A stretch of 64,000 bases of DNA, taken from Robertmurraya korlensis NBRC 107688. Lineage in GTDB: Bacteria; Bacillota; Bacilli; Bacillales; Cytobacillaceae. The stretch lies in assembly GCF_001591645.1 (NCBI RefSeq), contig NZ_BCVH01000001.1, positions 124,001-188,000 on the forward strand, written 5' to 3'. Of this stretch, positions 43,194-52,795 are shown piece after piece. Under the pieces are notes generated by a model. It ran no database searches, was not told the origin of the DNA, and was given only the letters and a program-made list of their open reading frames with translations. Position numbers and translations under genes: made by a program. How positions within the stretch are numbered: position 1 is the first letter of the stretch; every line of letters starts with the position of its first letter.

Positions 43194-43727
43194 ATGGGTA
43201 TCGTTACAGCTATTTCATTATGGTTTATTCCTGTATTGATCGCTGTTATTCTACTATACGGAACGTATAAACAGGTTCCTACATATGAAAGCTTTGTTGA
43301 AGGTGGGAAAGAGGGAATTAAGATTGCCGTCTCTATCATTCCTTTTTTAGTTGGAATGCTCGTAGCCATTTCCGTTTTTCGTGCATCGGGTGCTTTGGAG
43401 TATTTTATGGGGTTTTTAAAACCCACACTAGAAGCAGTCGGTGTACCGCCTGAAATTGCTCCGCTAGCCATAATTCGTCCCATCTCCGGAACGGCTGCAT
43501 TAGGGATGACGAGTGATTTGATGGCACAGCATGGACCTGACTCGTATATCGGAAGATTAGCAGCCACCTTACAAGGGAGTACGGATACTACCTTCTATGT
43601 GTTAACCGTATATTTTGGTGCCGTTGGAATCAAAAAGATGGGAGATGCATTGAAAGTGGGGCTTCTTGCTGATTTAGTAGGAATAATCGCTGCCATTGTT
43701 GTAGTTACAATCGTATTTGGGTATTAA
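43194..43727 (+). CDS. spmB: spore maturation protein B
   Basis: 177 residues from ATG 43194, seven bases after spmA. A second Gate-family protein with five hydrophobic segments; the motif PLAIIRPISGTAALGMTSDLM (read as PLAIIRPISG and AALGMTSDLM, about 91-112) and GSTDTTFYVLTVYFGAVGIKK are the SpmB core. It works with SpmA in spore-core dehydration. Last gene of dacB-spmAB, ended by a terminator. Confidence 0.95.
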   Translation: MGIVTAISLWFIPVLIAVILLYGTYKQVPTYESFVEGGKEGIKIAVSIIPFLVGMLVAISVFRASGALEYFMGFLKPTLEAVGVPPEIAPLAIIRPISGTAALGMTSDLMAQHGPDSYIGRLAATLQGSTDTTFYVLTVYFGAVGIKKMGDALKVGLLADLVGIIAAIVVVTIVFGY

Positions 43728-43737
43728 AATAAAAGAA

Positions 43738-43772
43738 GGTACTCTCCAGTTATATGGGGAGTATCTTTTTTT
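43738..43772 (+). terminator. terminator after dacB-spmAB
   Basis: GGTACTCTCC and GGGGAGTATC form a ten-pair stem with two G-U pairs around AGTTATAT, followed by seven T. Confidence 0.85.
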
Positions 43773-43875
43773 ACTATTCTTATTTTGTACAGGTTACTTT
43801 GAAATAACGAAAATATATGTCATAATGCTAGAGGAGTAAACCGTTACAGGAAACACATACAATGAGGTGACATAG

Positions 43876-44598
43876 ATGGAAAGATTACAGAAGGTAATTG
43901 CACACGCAGGGATTGCGTCAAGAAGAAAAGCAGAACAATTAATTGAAGAAGGACATGTTCGAGTGAATGGGAAAGTTGTAAAGGAGCTAGGAATAAAGGT
44001 TTCTTCATCAGATAAAGTGGAAGTCGATGGGATTCCTCTTGAAAGAGAAGAGCCAGTTTACTTTATGCTTTATAAACCTAGAGGGGTCATTTCAAGTGTT
44101 AATGATGATAAAGGTAGAAAAGTGGTTACAGACTTCTTCCCAATGATTGAACAGCGAATCTATCCAGTTGGAAGGTTAGATTATGATACGTCTGGTCTTT
44201 TGATATTAACTAACGATGGAGAATTTGCCAATACACTTATGCACCCTAGTAATCAAATTGATAAAGTGTATGTCGCCAAGGTTAAGGGGATTCCTACAAG
44301 AGAAGCTTTGAAGACTCTTGAAAGAGGGGTGCGCTTAGAGGATGGAAAAACAGCCCCAGCTAGGGTGAAGATGCAAACGGTCGACAAGAAAAAGCAAACG
44401 GCCATTGTTGAAATTACTATCCATGAAGGAAGAAATAGACAGGTTAGAAGGATGTTTGAAGCAGTAGGGAATCCTGTCTTAAAATTAAAACGGGAGCGTT
44501 ATGGCTTTCTTACTCTTCAAGGATTAAAAGTGGGCGATGCGAGAGAGCTTTCTCCGCATGAGGTAAAACAATTACGTACACTTGCACTTAAAAAATAG
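43876..44598 (+). CDS. rluB: 23S rRNA pseudouridine synthase RluB
   Basis: 240 residues from ATG 43876 behind AATGAGGTGACAT. An N-terminal S4 RNA-binding domain (LQKVIAHAGIASRRKAEQLI) is joined to a RsuA/RluB-type catalytic domain with the active Asp in VGRLDYDTSGLLILTNDG (about 101) and GRNRQVRRMFEAVG (about 180). It modifies 23S rRNA near the peptidyl-transferase helix. It lies between spmB and resA, as in B. subtilis. Confidence 0.94.
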   Translation: MERLQKVIAHAGIASRRKAEQLIEEGHVRVNGKVVKELGIKVSSSDKVEVDGIPLEREEPVYFMLYKPRGVISSVNDDKGRKVVTDFFPMIEQRIYPVGRLDYDTSGLLILTNDGEFANTLMHPSNQIDKVYVAKVKGIPTREALKTLERGVRLEDGKTAPARVKMQTVDKKKQTAIVEITIHEGRNRQVRRMFEAVGNPVLKLKRERYGFLTLQGLKVGDARELSPHEVKQLRTLALKK

Positions 44599-44718
44599 AA
44601 AAAAGTTCATAGAAGTGTCACAGTCTTTTGAGAGCGATAACAATATGAGTATGTTGAAAAATGATATAATAAAGCAAATTGTGCAATTTTGACTGACTGT
44701 GAATGGGGGAGGAACCAA

Positions 44719-45246
44719 ATGAAAAAGCAGAGGCTTATCATTAGAACGGTCATATTACTGCTTCTTGGCGCTGCGGTTGCCTATACACTTTACGCCAATT
44801 TTACAAAGGACGAGGTACAAAAGGTCGAGGTCGGAAAAAAAGCACCTGACTTTGTGCTTACTGACCTTAATGGGGAAAAACATCAGCTTTCTGACTATGA
44901 AGGAGAAGGTGTTCTGTTAAATTTCTGGGCAACTTGGTGCAAGCCGTGTGAGAAAGAAATGCCATTCCTAAATAGCCAGTATCAAGCATATAAAGATCAA
45001 GGGGTACATGTAATTGCAGTGAATGTTGGGGAATCACAAGTTGCGGTATCCGACTTTTCCAAACGATATGATTTACAATTTCCAATTGTTCTAGACAAAG
45101 ACACCCAAGTGATGACTGCATATGGAGTAGATCCACTTCCAATCACGTTTTTAATTGATAAACAAGGGAATGTGGTAGAAATACATAAGGGGCAGATCAT
45201 TGCTGAGGCTGACGTTACAGAGATGATGGAGAAGATAAAACCATAG
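44719..45246 (+). CDS. resA: thiol-disulfide oxidoreductase ResA
   Basis: 175 residues from ATG 44719 behind GGGGGAGGAACC; a TTG at 44689 is too far from it. One N-terminal membrane anchor (LIIRTVILLLLGAAVAYTLY) and a thioredoxin-like domain facing out with the redox pair in ATWCKPCEKE (about 78-81). It reduces apocytochrome c cysteines before haem attachment. The operon runs resA-resB-resC, then resDE. The usual CEPC is CKPC here. Confidence 0.95.
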   Translation: MKKQRLIIRTVILLLLGAAVAYTLYANFTKDEVQKVEVGKKAPDFVLTDLNGEKHQLSDYEGEGVLLNFWATWCKPCEKEMPFLNSQYQAYKDQGVHVIAVNVGESQVAVSDFSKRYDLQFPIVLDKDTQVMTAYGVDPLPITFLIDKQGNVVEIHKGQIIAEADVTEMMEKIKP

Positions 45247-45265
45247 GGTATGAGGAGATTTTGCA

Positions 45266-46912
45266 ATGAATCAAGTTAAATGCGAGTGTGGTCATGTTAA
45301 TCCACATGGCACCATCCTCTGTGAGGCATGTGGGAAAATCATTGAGGATGGGACTCAAATCACAGCAGAAGCGGTAATAGACATGCGCTATGAAGGAAGT
45401 GCAAGAAGGTCACAAACATATAATAAGTCAATGATTGATAAGATTTGGAACTTTTTCTCATCGGTAAAAGTAGGGGTTTGGCTAATTATCGTGACACTTA
45501 TTGCTTCTTCCTTAGGAACTATTCTACCGCAAGAAATGTATATTCCTAATATTATGCCTGTTGCAGAATACTATGAGGATCAATATGGCTGGTTTGGTAG
45601 ATTGTATTATGATCTTGGCTTTCATAATTTATATAGTTCATGGTGGTACTTGCTATTAGTTGCATCAATCGGAGTGTCGCTCGTTATCTGCAGTCTGGAC
45701 CGTGTGATTCCATTGTATAGGGCACTGAACAAACAACGAGTCATACGACATGAAAGCTTTTTACAAAGACAGAGAATGTTTGGAACTACAAGCGGTTCTG
45801 TAAATGAAAAATCTTATGAATTAGCGATACAACAATTAAAGAAGAAACGCTATCACATACGAGAAGACAATGGGAATATTTTAGCTGAAAAAGGCCGTTT
45901 TTCTAGGTGGGGCCCTTATGTTAATCACGTTGGCTTAATTATTTTTCTCATTGGTAGTATGCTCAGATTTGTCCCAGGAATGTACATTGATGAAGTACTT
46001 TGGGTACGAGAAGGGGAAACAAAAGTGATTCCGGAGACGGATGGGCAATATTATTTGAAGAATGTTGACTTCAAGCTTGAGGTATATGATAAGGAAAAAG
46101 ACAATGAGGCGTTTGGGGATGCACTAGATAAAACAGGAATGGTTGCTAAGAACTATCAATCTGATGTGATTCTTTATAAAACAAAGGGGAATACAGTTGC
46201 AGGTGAGGAACCAGAGTTAGAGGAAGTAGATTCGAGTAGTATTCGAGTGAATGAACCGTTAAAGTTTGAAAAATTTGCTCTTTATCAGGTGAATTATAAA
46301 CTTGATGAATTGTCTAAAATGTCTTTCTTACTAACAAATAAGAGCACTAGTGAAACATTTGGTGATATTACAGTTAACCTTTACGATCCTGAAAAAGTAT
46401 ATGAGCTTGGTAACGGTTATTCTGTGCAGCTGATGAGTTATTTTCCTGACTTTGAATTTGGTGATGATGGGAATCCAACTACGAAGTCCAAAGTTCCAAA
46501 CAATCCAGCTTTCGTATTTAAAATGTTTTCACCAGAGAAACCTGAAGGGGAAGTTAGTTTTGTTGCTATTCAGCAAACGATTGAACCTTTAGGTGATAAT
46601 GAATATAAGATGGCTTTTAATGGAATTGAAACAAAAGATGTTACCGGACTCACCGTTCGTAAAGATTTAACTCTTTGGATCATTGGATTGGGTGGGTTGA
46701 TCTTCATGATTGGTGTTGTTCAGGGCGCTTATTGGAACCATCGTCGCATATGGATTCAGCGTAAAGGAGATGAGGTTTGGGTAGCTGCACATACGAATAA
46801 GAACTGGTTTGGTCTAAAAAAAGAAATACAATTGGTCTTGGCGGGTACAGAGATAAATGAACCATCCGATCAATTGAAGGATAACCAGGTGGACGAGGGG
46901 GAAACGGATTGA
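45266..46912 (+). CDS. resB: cytochrome c biogenesis protein ResB
   Basis: 548 residues from ATG 45266 behind GAGGAGATTTTG. A short zinc-ribbon-like start ([18 protein letters not shown], about 6-23) precedes the ResB membrane domain: [22 protein letters not shown] (in part), a second helix pair with [17 protein letters not shown], and a late [15 protein letters not shown]. The large extracellular loop binds the haem ligase partner. With ResC it exports haem and attaches it to cytochromes c. Its stop overlaps the resC start. Confidence 0.95.
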   Translation: MNQVKCECGHVNPHGTILCEACGKIIEDGTQITAEAVIDMRYEGSARRSQTYNKSMIDKIWNFFSSVKVGVWLIIVTLIASSLGTILPQEMYIPNIMPVAEYYEDQYGWFGRLYYDLGFHNLYSSWWYLLLVASIGVSLVICSLDRVIPLYRALNKQRVIRHESFLQRQRMFGTTSGSVNEKSYELAIQQLKKKRYHIREDNGNILAEKGRFSRWGPYVNHVGLIIFLIGSMLRFVPGMYIDEVLWVREGETKVIPETDGQYYLKNVDFKLEVYDKEKDNEAFGDALDKTGMVAKNYQSDVILYKTKGNTVAGEEPELEEVDSSSIRVNEPLKFEKFALYQVNYKLDELSKMSFLLTNKSTSETFGDITVNLYDPEKVYELGNGYSVQLMSYFPDFEFGDDGNPTTKSKVPNNPAFVFKMFSPEKPEGEVSFVAIQQTIEPLGDNEYKMAFNGIETKDVTGLTVRKDLTLWIIGLGGLIFMIGVVQGAYWNHRRIWIQRKGDEVWVAAHTNKNWFGLKKEIQLVLAGTEINEPSDQLKDNQVDEGETD

Positions 46913-48096
46913 TCACTTTAAGTGAAAATCTATTATATATTGCGTTTGTACTTTATTTGCTTTCTATTCCGTTTTTTGGAGGAGCAATTAAGCAAAAGAA
47001 AAATTTAGGACATCAGCAAAATAGTAGTAAGTCGGCGAACATTGGAATTGTCATTTCCATCCTAGGATTTGCTGCACAGCTCGGTTTCTTTTTTACAAGA
47101 TGGTCAATTGCCGGACATGCTCCGGTAAGTAATCTATTTGAATTTACAACCTTTTTTGGAATGTGTTTAGTTGGTGCTTTTATCATCATTTATTTTATTT
47201 ACAAGACGCCTTTATTAGGATTATTTACAATGCCAATTGCGTTATTAGTGATTGCTTTTGCAAGCATGTTCCCAACGGATATCTCCCCACTAATTCCAGC
47301 TTTACAAAGTGATTGGCTTCATATTCATGTAACAACTGTAGCATTAGGTGAAGCGATTCTAGCTGTTAGCTTTGGAGCGGCATTAATTTATTTGGTAAAA
47401 GTGATTGATCAAACAAAAAATAGTAAAAGTACAACTTGGTTAGAAGTAGTGATGTATGGTTTAATCGCTACATTGGGATTTGTCATCGTTGTATCAGCAT
47501 TTTCGTTTGCTGATTATAAGGCAGAATTTAATTGGATTGATAAAAATGACAATGAAGCAAAGGTTGAGTATCATTTGCCTGCTATAGTTGGTCCAAATCA
47601 AGGAGAGCTTTTAACAGCAGAAAGAATGGAACCACTTGTATCAGTACCAGGAATTATCAATGCGAAAAAGCTTAATACGGTCATTTGGTCCTTTGGTGCT
47701 GGCCTCATTTTATATGCTATCTTACGCTTGATTTTGCGGAAAAGAATTGGGGCAGCATTGAAACCACTTACAAAAAATATTAATCTAGACCTAGTAGATG
47801 AAATCAGTTACCGTTCGGTTTTAATCGGTTTTCCAGTGTTTACATTAGGAGGACTTGTTTTTGCCATGATCTGGGCACAAATTGCTTGGACGCGTTTTTG
47901 GGGCTGGGATCCTAAAGAGGTTTGGGCACTTATTACCTGGTTATTTTATGCAGCATTTTTACATCTACGCTTATCTAAAGGGTGGCATGGAGAAAAGTCC
48001 GCGTGGCTAGCTGTTATTGGGTTCATCATTATTATGTTTAATTTAGTTGCTGTTAATCTTGTTATTGCAGGACTTCATTCTTACGCAGGATCCTAA
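46909..48096 (+). CDS. resC: cytochrome c haem-lyase subunit ResC (CcsA)
   Basis: 395 residues from TTG 46909 behind GAGGGGGAAA, overlapping resB by four bases. Eight or more hydrophobic segments and the haem-handling tryptophan-rich motif [19 protein letters not shown] (about 328-346), with conserved His in [15 protein letters not shown] and a late HGEKSAW. It is the channel partner of ResB in system II cytochrome c maturation. A weak hairpin at 48111 separates it from resD. Confidence 0.95.
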   Translation: MITLSENLLYIAFVLYLLSIPFFGGAIKQKKNLGHQQNSSKSANIGIVISILGFAAQLGFFFTRWSIAGHAPVSNLFEFTTFFGMCLVGAFIIIYFIYKTPLLGLFTMPIALLVIAFASMFPTDISPLIPALQSDWLHIHVTTVALGEAILAVSFGAALIYLVKVIDQTKNSKSTTWLEVVMYGLIATLGFVIVVSAFSFADYKAEFNWIDKNDNEAKVEYHLPAIVGPNQGELLTAERMEPLVSVPGIINAKKLNTVIWSFGAGLILYAILRLILRKRIGAALKPLTKNINLDLVDEISYRSVLIGFPVFTLGGLVFAMIWAQIAWTRFWGWDPKEVWALITWLFYAAFLHLRLSKGWHGEKSAWLAVIGFIIIMFNLVAVNLVIAGLHSYAGS

Positions 48097-48110
48097 ATGA
48101 AGATTTCCAT

Positions 48111-48139
48111 AGCCCTTCACTTTTTGTGGGGGCTGTTTT
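48111..48139 (+). terminator. weak intercistronic hairpin between resC and resD
   Basis: AGCCCTTCAC and GTGGGGGCT pair (nine pairs, one bulge) around TTTTT, followed by GTTTTCT. It could partly end resABC transcripts and set a lower level for resDE. Confidence 0.55.
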
Positions 48140-48180
48140 CTAAACACACTTTCGTAAATAAATGCTAGGGGGATTGTCCA

Positions 48181-48897
48181 ATGGAAAAAGAAGTTAAGAT
48201 ACTAATTGTAGATGACGAAGAAAGAATTCGCCGATTATTAAAAATGTACTTAGAGCGTGAAAATTATATTATTGATGAAGCTGAAGACGGGAATGAGGCA
48301 TTGCTGAAAGCTACAAGCAATGACTATGATGTCATTCTTCTTGACTTAATGATGCCAGGTAAGGATGGAATTGAAGTTTGTCGAGAACTTCGTGAAAAGA
48401 AGGCAACTCCGGTTATTATGCTTACGGCTAAAGGTGAGGAAGTGAATCGTGTCCAAGGATTTGAAGTGGGTACAGATGACTATATTGTGAAACCGTTTAG
48501 CCCAAGAGAAGTGGTATTACGTGTGAAAGCATTACTGCGTCGTTCCTCTAGCACGAGCTATCTGCATACAGAAACAACGGCAAAAGATGTGATTGTTTTT
48601 CCTCATTTAACCATTGATAATGATGCACACCGTGTTTTAGCAGATGGAAAAGAAGTGAGCCTTACACCAAAAGAGTATGAGTTATTATATTTCTTAGCTA
48701 AATCTCCAGATAAGGTGTTTGATCGTGAACAACTACTTAAAGAGGTTTGGCATTACGAGTTTTTTGGAGACTTACGAACTGTTGATACCCATGTAAAACG
48801 TTTGCGAGAAAAATTAAATAAAGTATCTGAGCAAGCGGCGAGAATGATCGTAACTGTATGGGGTGTTGGTTATAAGTTCGAAGTAGTCAGTGAATAA
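48181..48897 (+). CDS. resD: response regulator ResD
   Basis: 238 residues from ATG 48181 behind TAGGGGGATTG. Receiver domain with acidic pocket ILIVDDEERI (about 8-13), phospho-Asp in VILLDLMMPGKDG (about 57) and Lys in YIVKPFSPRE (about 106); C-terminal OmpR-type winged helix with TVDTHVKRLREKL. It activates genes for low-oxygen respiration and nitrate use, including res genes. Its stop overlaps the resE start. Confidence 0.95.
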   Translation: MEKEVKILIVDDEERIRRLLKMYLERENYIIDEAEDGNEALLKATSNDYDVILLDLMMPGKDGIEVCRELREKKATPVIMLTAKGEEVNRVQGFEVGTDDYIVKPFSPREVVLRVKALLRRSSSTSYLHTETTAKDVIVFPHLTIDNDAHRVLADGKEVSLTPKEYELLYFLAKSPDKVFDREQLLKEVWHYEFFGDLRTVDTHVKRLREKLNKVSEQAARMIVTVWGVGYKFEVVSE

Positions 48898-50663
48898 TGT
48901 TTTGGCGTAGTGTTGTAGGGAAACTATGGTTCACTATTCTCCTGCTAGTATCATTTGTACTATTTCTTTTAACTGTATTGTTACTTGAGTTTTTTGAGAA
49001 TTATCATATAAAAGAGACAGAGGGAAGTTTAACCAATCTCGCTTCTAATATGGCACATTTTGTAGAGGACCAGGAATTAGAAATCGGATTACAAATTTCA
49101 TGGGAGCTACTCGATGATGTAACCGGAGCCATGGTTATAAAAAACGAGAATGAATGGTACTATTCTCCAGAAATTCCAGAGTCGTTAGAACTTCCGGTAA
49201 GTTTCTTCCTTGAAGACACAGAGTTATCAAAGGTTTTGGAACAGCAAAAAACAGCAAAAAAAATAGTTGAGATTCCTTTATCTAAAGGAGACTCTAGTAT
49301 ATTAATTATTGGAGTACCGATTGCAAATCTAGCTGGTGAAACCGGTGCAGTATATATTTTTCAATCTTTACAGGCTGTTCAAGAAACAACGGAATCAACA
49401 ACGAAGTTTATCCTCTTAGCTGCTGGGATTGCCATAATATTAACTACTATCTTTGCTTTCTTCTTATTAACTCGTATCACAGCACCACTTCGAAAAATGA
49501 GGGAGGCTGTTGTTGAGGCAGCAAGAGGAAAGTTCGATACGAAGGTTCCTATTCTCACTAGGGATGAAATAGGAGAGCTAGCAACGGCCTTCAACCAAAT
49601 GGGAAGACAATTAAAGTTTAATATGAATGCGTTAAGCCAGGAAAAAGAGCAGTTATCGAGTATTCTAAGTAGTATGGCTGATGGAGTAATTACGTTTAAT
49701 AGAGATGGTACGATTTTAATAACAAACCCTCCCGCTGAACGTTTTTTACAGCATTGGTATTTTACTCTAGAAGGAAAATCGGTTCAGGCTGAAGCGGTTC
49801 CGCAGGATGTGATGGAGCTTTTCCAATGGGCAGTAGACATGGAGCAGGAACAAGTAGGAGAATTCTCCATTCAAGGTCGTCATTGGGTAGTTATAGTGAG
49901 TCCTCTCTATAATAATACCTTCATACGTGGGGCAGTTGCCGTCGTACGTGATATGACTGAAGAGAGACAGCTCGATAAGCTTAGGAAAGATTTTATTGCG
50001 AATGTATCCCATGAGCTCCGAACTCCTATTTCCATGCTTCAAGGGTATAGTGAGGCCATTGTGGATGATATTGCTGAAACGACTGAAGAAAAGAAAGAAA
50101 TGGCAAGAGTTATTTACGATGAATCATTACGAATGGGACGTCTAGTGAATGAGTTATTAGACCTTGCTCGTATGGAGGCAGGACATATTCAGTTGACTAG
50201 TGATCATGTTGAAATCGACTCGTATGTTCAAAGAATTATTCGTAAATTCCAAGGACTTGCAAAAGAAAAAGGGATACAGCTACTATATGAGCATGATTTA
50301 AAATACTCGACCTATTTTTTTGATCCAGACCGTATTGAACAGGTTTTAACGAATCTTATTGATAATGCGATTCGACATACGCCAGAAAGTGGAATCGTGA
50401 AGCTTATAGCAAAAACCGATGATCAAAACTTTCATGTAGAGGTTAGTGATTCTGGTTCTGGAATTTCGGAGGAAGACCTGCCATTTGTGTTTGAACGTTT
50501 TTATAAAGCGGACAAAGCGAGAACAAGAGGGAGATCTGGTACCGGATTAGGATTAGCGATTGCAAGGAATATTATTCAGGCCCACAAAGGCGATATTACG
50601 GTGCAAAGCAAATTAGATCATGGTACGACATTTAGCTTCCAAATCCCTCGAATGGGCGAATAA
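48897..50663 (+). CDS. resE: sensor histidine kinase ResE
   Basis: 588 residues, start ATG 48897 overlapping resD stop. Two transmembrane segments (LWFTILLLVSFVLFLLTVLL; LLAAGIAIILTTIFAFFLL) flank a ~130-residue outer domain. Then HAMP, a PAS-like region (LSSMADGVITFNRDGTIL), the phospho-His in NVSHELRTPISML (about 370), N-box NLIDNAIRHTP and G2 RGRSGTGLGLAIARN. It senses reduced oxygen or nitric oxide states and phosphorylates ResD. A strong terminator follows. Confidence 0.95.
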   Translation: MFWRSVVGKLWFTILLLVSFVLFLLTVLLLEFFENYHIKETEGSLTNLASNMAHFVEDQELEIGLQISWELLDDVTGAMVIKNENEWYYSPEIPESLELPVSFFLEDTELSKVLEQQKTAKKIVEIPLSKGDSSILIIGVPIANLAGETGAVYIFQSLQAVQETTESTTKFILLAAGIAIILTTIFAFFLLTRITAPLRKMREAVVEAARGKFDTKVPILTRDEIGELATAFNQMGRQLKFNMNALSQEKEQLSSILSSMADGVITFNRDGTILITNPPAERFLQHWYFTLEGKSVQAEAVPQDVMELFQWAVDMEQEQVGEFSIQGRHWVVIVSPLYNNTFIRGAVAVVRDMTEERQLDKLRKDFIANVSHELRTPISMLQGYSEAIVDDIAETTEEKKEMARVIYDESLRMGRLVNELLDLARMEAGHIQLTSDHVEIDSYVQRIIRKFQGLAKEKGIQLLYEHDLKYSTYFFDPDRIEQVLTNLIDNAIRHTPESGIVKLIAKTDDQNFHVEVSDSGSGISEEDLPFVFERFYKADKARTRGRSGTGLGLAIARNIIQAHKGDITVQSKLDHGTTFSFQIPRMGE

Positions 50664-50731
50664 TTTGCTAAAGAATGCCGAAAATTCTTGATTCACGGGA
50701 AACAAGCGCTATTAAATACTTGCATATGTAG

Positions 50732-50765
50732 GGAAGGATTTAGGTAAATAAATCCTTCCTTTTTA
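50732..50765 (+). terminator. terminator after resDE
   Basis: GGAAGGATTTA and TAAATCCTTCC form an 11-pair perfect stem with a short GGTAAA-type loop, followed by TTTTTAATT. Confidence 0.9.
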
Positions 50766-50789
50766 ATTAGATTGATAATATATTTAAAG

Positions 50790-50816
50790 TGTAACTTTTT
50801 ATACATAAAGAACGAC
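50790..50816 (+). promoter_or_regulatory. autoregulated sigma-X promoter of sigX-rsiX
   Basis: TGTAAC (50790-50795), a 17-base spacer and CGAC (50813-50816) match the sigma-X consensus (TGTAAC N16-17 CGWC). The start of transcription would be near 50823, so ATG 50824 cannot be preceded by a ribosome site. Confidence 0.85.
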
Positions 50817-50844
50817 TAATTAGATGAACGGGGAGGGGAACCCG

Positions 50845-51372
50845 GTGAACTCGATTTTTGACGAGTTATACGAAAAATATCATCAAGATGTTTTTCAATT
50901 CTTGTTTTACATGGTGAAGAACCGTGAACAGGCTGAGGATCTTGTTCAAGAAGTTTATATAAGAGTACTTAAAGCGTATAAAAACTTCGAAGGAAAAAGT
51001 AGTGAAAAGACTTGGCTTTTCTCGATTGCAAGGAATGTGGCTATCGATTCATTTAGAAAGCAAAAAGGATGGAAGCAAAGGATCATTGAAAAATTTGATT
51101 GGTCGACGCAGCAAGTGAAAGATATGCATCCTATTCCGGAAGAGATTGCGATGCAAAGGGAAGAATACCAATATATCTACCAATGCTTGGATCATTGTAC
51201 AGTCGATCAGCGTATCGTAATTATCATGAGGTTTATTCAAGAGCTTTCAATCGCTGAAACCGCAGAGGCATTAAATTGGACCGAAAGTAAAGTGAAAACA
51301 ACACAGCACCGTGCATTAAAGGTATTAAAAAAGGAAATGGAACAACTACTAGAAAAGGAGGGGAATCGATGA
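50845..51372 (+). CDS. sigX: ECF sigma factor SigX
   Basis: 175 residues from GTG 50845, six to fourteen bases after GGGGAGGGG. ATG 50824 is in frame but lies at the predicted transcript start, and family proteins begin near NSIFDELYEKYHQD. ECF region 2 (YMVKNREQAEDLVQEVYIRVLKA, in part) and region 4 (LSIAETAEALNWTESKVKTTQHRAL) are clear. Sigma-X controls cell-envelope charge genes such as dlt and pssA. Its stop overlaps rsiX. Confidence 0.93.
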   Translation: MNSIFDELYEKYHQDVFQFLFYMVKNREQAEDLVQEVYIRVLKAYKNFEGKSSEKTWLFSIARNVAIDSFRKQKGWKQRIIEKFDWSTQQVKDMHPIPEEIAMQREEYQYIYQCLDHCTVDQRIVIIMRFIQELSIAETAEALNWTESKVKTTQHRALKVLKKEMEQLLEKEGNR

Positions 51373-52562
51373 AAAAGATAAGTGATGAACAACTAGAAGA
51401 ATGGTTACGTGAAATGCCAAAGCTTAACGATCATCGTGATCCTCATGACATATACGAAAATATTTCAAAAAAGCTAGAACAACGACCACGTAAAACCTGG
51501 ATTATTCCATCGTTTGCAACTGCAGCAGCTGTATTTTTAGTAGCCATACTCTTCTTTAATGTAGTTGATGGTGGAATCTCCTCCAATCATTCAGCAGATA
51601 AGAGCACACAGGAAGAAGCGGCAACAGAACAGAATGCTTCTTTAAAGAAGGAAGAATCTACTGTCGATAACAAAGCGAGGATGGATGTAGGAAACATAGA
51701 AAATGCAAATGAAACGAATGATATTACGTTTCAAGCGACCGAAGAACCAATAACTGCGATTTATGCTGAGGACGTAGGAGCAATGGAAGTTTTTACGTTA
51801 GCTATACCAGAAAGCCAAGGACAAAATGTCATTCCTGTTAGCTTCCTTGTTGAACCTGTAGACCCATCGGAAAAGCTCGGAAAATTAGAAGAAGTCATGG
51901 CTAGCATCGACGAGAAAGAGTGGGGACTAAATGAATATTACCCATTACAGGCCGATTTAGAGATTGATCAGGCAAGTAACTCATTGAAAGTTGATGTTGC
52001 TTCTGACCATCCGTATCAATATGGAAGTACTTCACAAGAGATTTTTGAAAAGGTGATTCAACAGCTATTGCATTCTATGGACCTAGATCAAGCGGTATTT
52101 ACGACGGATGATACAGAAATGGGTATCAACTTAGGCAATGATGTTGTAAATTCAATAACAAAAGCAGAACCTTTAAATCGTACTTTTTATCTTTTTTACT
52201 CAAATGAACTACCATTTCTAGTTCCTTATACTGTATCTTACACCACAATTGAAGAAGCCTTTGAAGCAATGAAAACAAATGTGGAAACACATAACCTAAG
52301 AGCTCCATTATTAGTTGATCAAATCCAAACAGTCACTATAGATGAAACGAATACCATGGTTACCATTACATTGAACAAAGGGATAAATATAGAGGATACA
52401 CTTGAAACGATTCGATCTATTGAAGCCATTCTTTTAACAGTGAAGAGCTTTGGCTATGAAAAAGTAAAATTTAATAATACACCGATTGATTATGTAGGAA
52501 GATTCTTTTTAAAAGAAGAAATACAGGTACCAATTGCTGCTAATAAAAAATCTATCGAATAA
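51369..52562 (+). CDS. rsiX: anti-sigma-X factor RsiX
   Basis: 397 residues from ATG 51369, overlapping sigX by four bases. A cytoplasmic N-terminal part (SDEQLEEWLREMPKLNDHRDP) is followed by one transmembrane helix (WIIPSFATAAAVFLVAILFF, about 43-62) and a large outer domain with an acidic, Thr-rich linker and beta-rich repeats. It binds and silences sigma-X at the membrane. The coupled start keeps both proteins balanced. Confidence 0.9.
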   Translation: MKKISDEQLEEWLREMPKLNDHRDPHDIYENISKKLEQRPRKTWIIPSFATAAAVFLVAILFFNVVDGGISSNHSADKSTQEEAATEQNASLKKEESTVDNKARMDVGNIENANETNDITFQATEEPITAIYAEDVGAMEVFTLAIPESQGQNVIPVSFLVEPVDPSEKLGKLEEVMASIDEKEWGLNEYYPLQADLEIDQASNSLKVDVASDHPYQYGSTSQEIFEKVIQQLLHSMDLDQAVFTTDDTEMGINLGNDVVNSITKAEPLNRTFYLFYSNELPFLVPYTVSYTTIEEAFEAMKTNVETHNLRAPLLVDQIQTVTIDETNTMVTITLNKGINIEDTLETIRSIEAILLTVKSFGYEKVKFNNTPIDYVGRFFLKEEIQVPIAANKKSIE

Positions 52563-52573
52563 ATACTAGAGAA

Positions 52574-52603
52574 GATCAGCACTAGTTGCTGATCTTTTTT
52601 TCT
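52574..52603 (+). terminator. terminator after sigX-rsiX
   Basis: AGATCAGCA and TGCTGATCT form a nine-pair perfect stem with a CTAGT loop, then seven T. Confidence 0.9.
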
Positions 52604-52795
52604 ATATTTCATGAATAAATAAAAAGACTTCGTCCAAATAATAACAAATGTGTTTTTATAATCACTCACACTTCTGGTAGTGAGGTATTTAAAAGGAGGC
52701 TACTTCCTTAGTTGTACTTTTTAAAAGATAGAGGTCTATTCTTAGACATGCTGTCATAGAGTGAAAAAGGAGAGTACATAACAAGGAGGAAAAAA

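Noticed and set aside
43073-43567. Long minus-strand frame opposite spmA-spmB
   Set aside because: It is antisense to two well-supported genes, has no ribosome site and looks like a mirror of their codon pattern.
44680-44700. ResD-binding site (TTGTG-type) upstream of resA
   Set aside because: ATTGTGCAATTTTGAC resembles it, but it lies downstream of the likely -10 and the consensus is loose, so I do not claim it.
52604-52795. Small gene or sporulation promoter before the M23 peptidase
   Set aside because: A second AAAAGGAGG occurs near 52692 but no start codon follows it, and no sigma-E or sigma-K pattern fits well enough.
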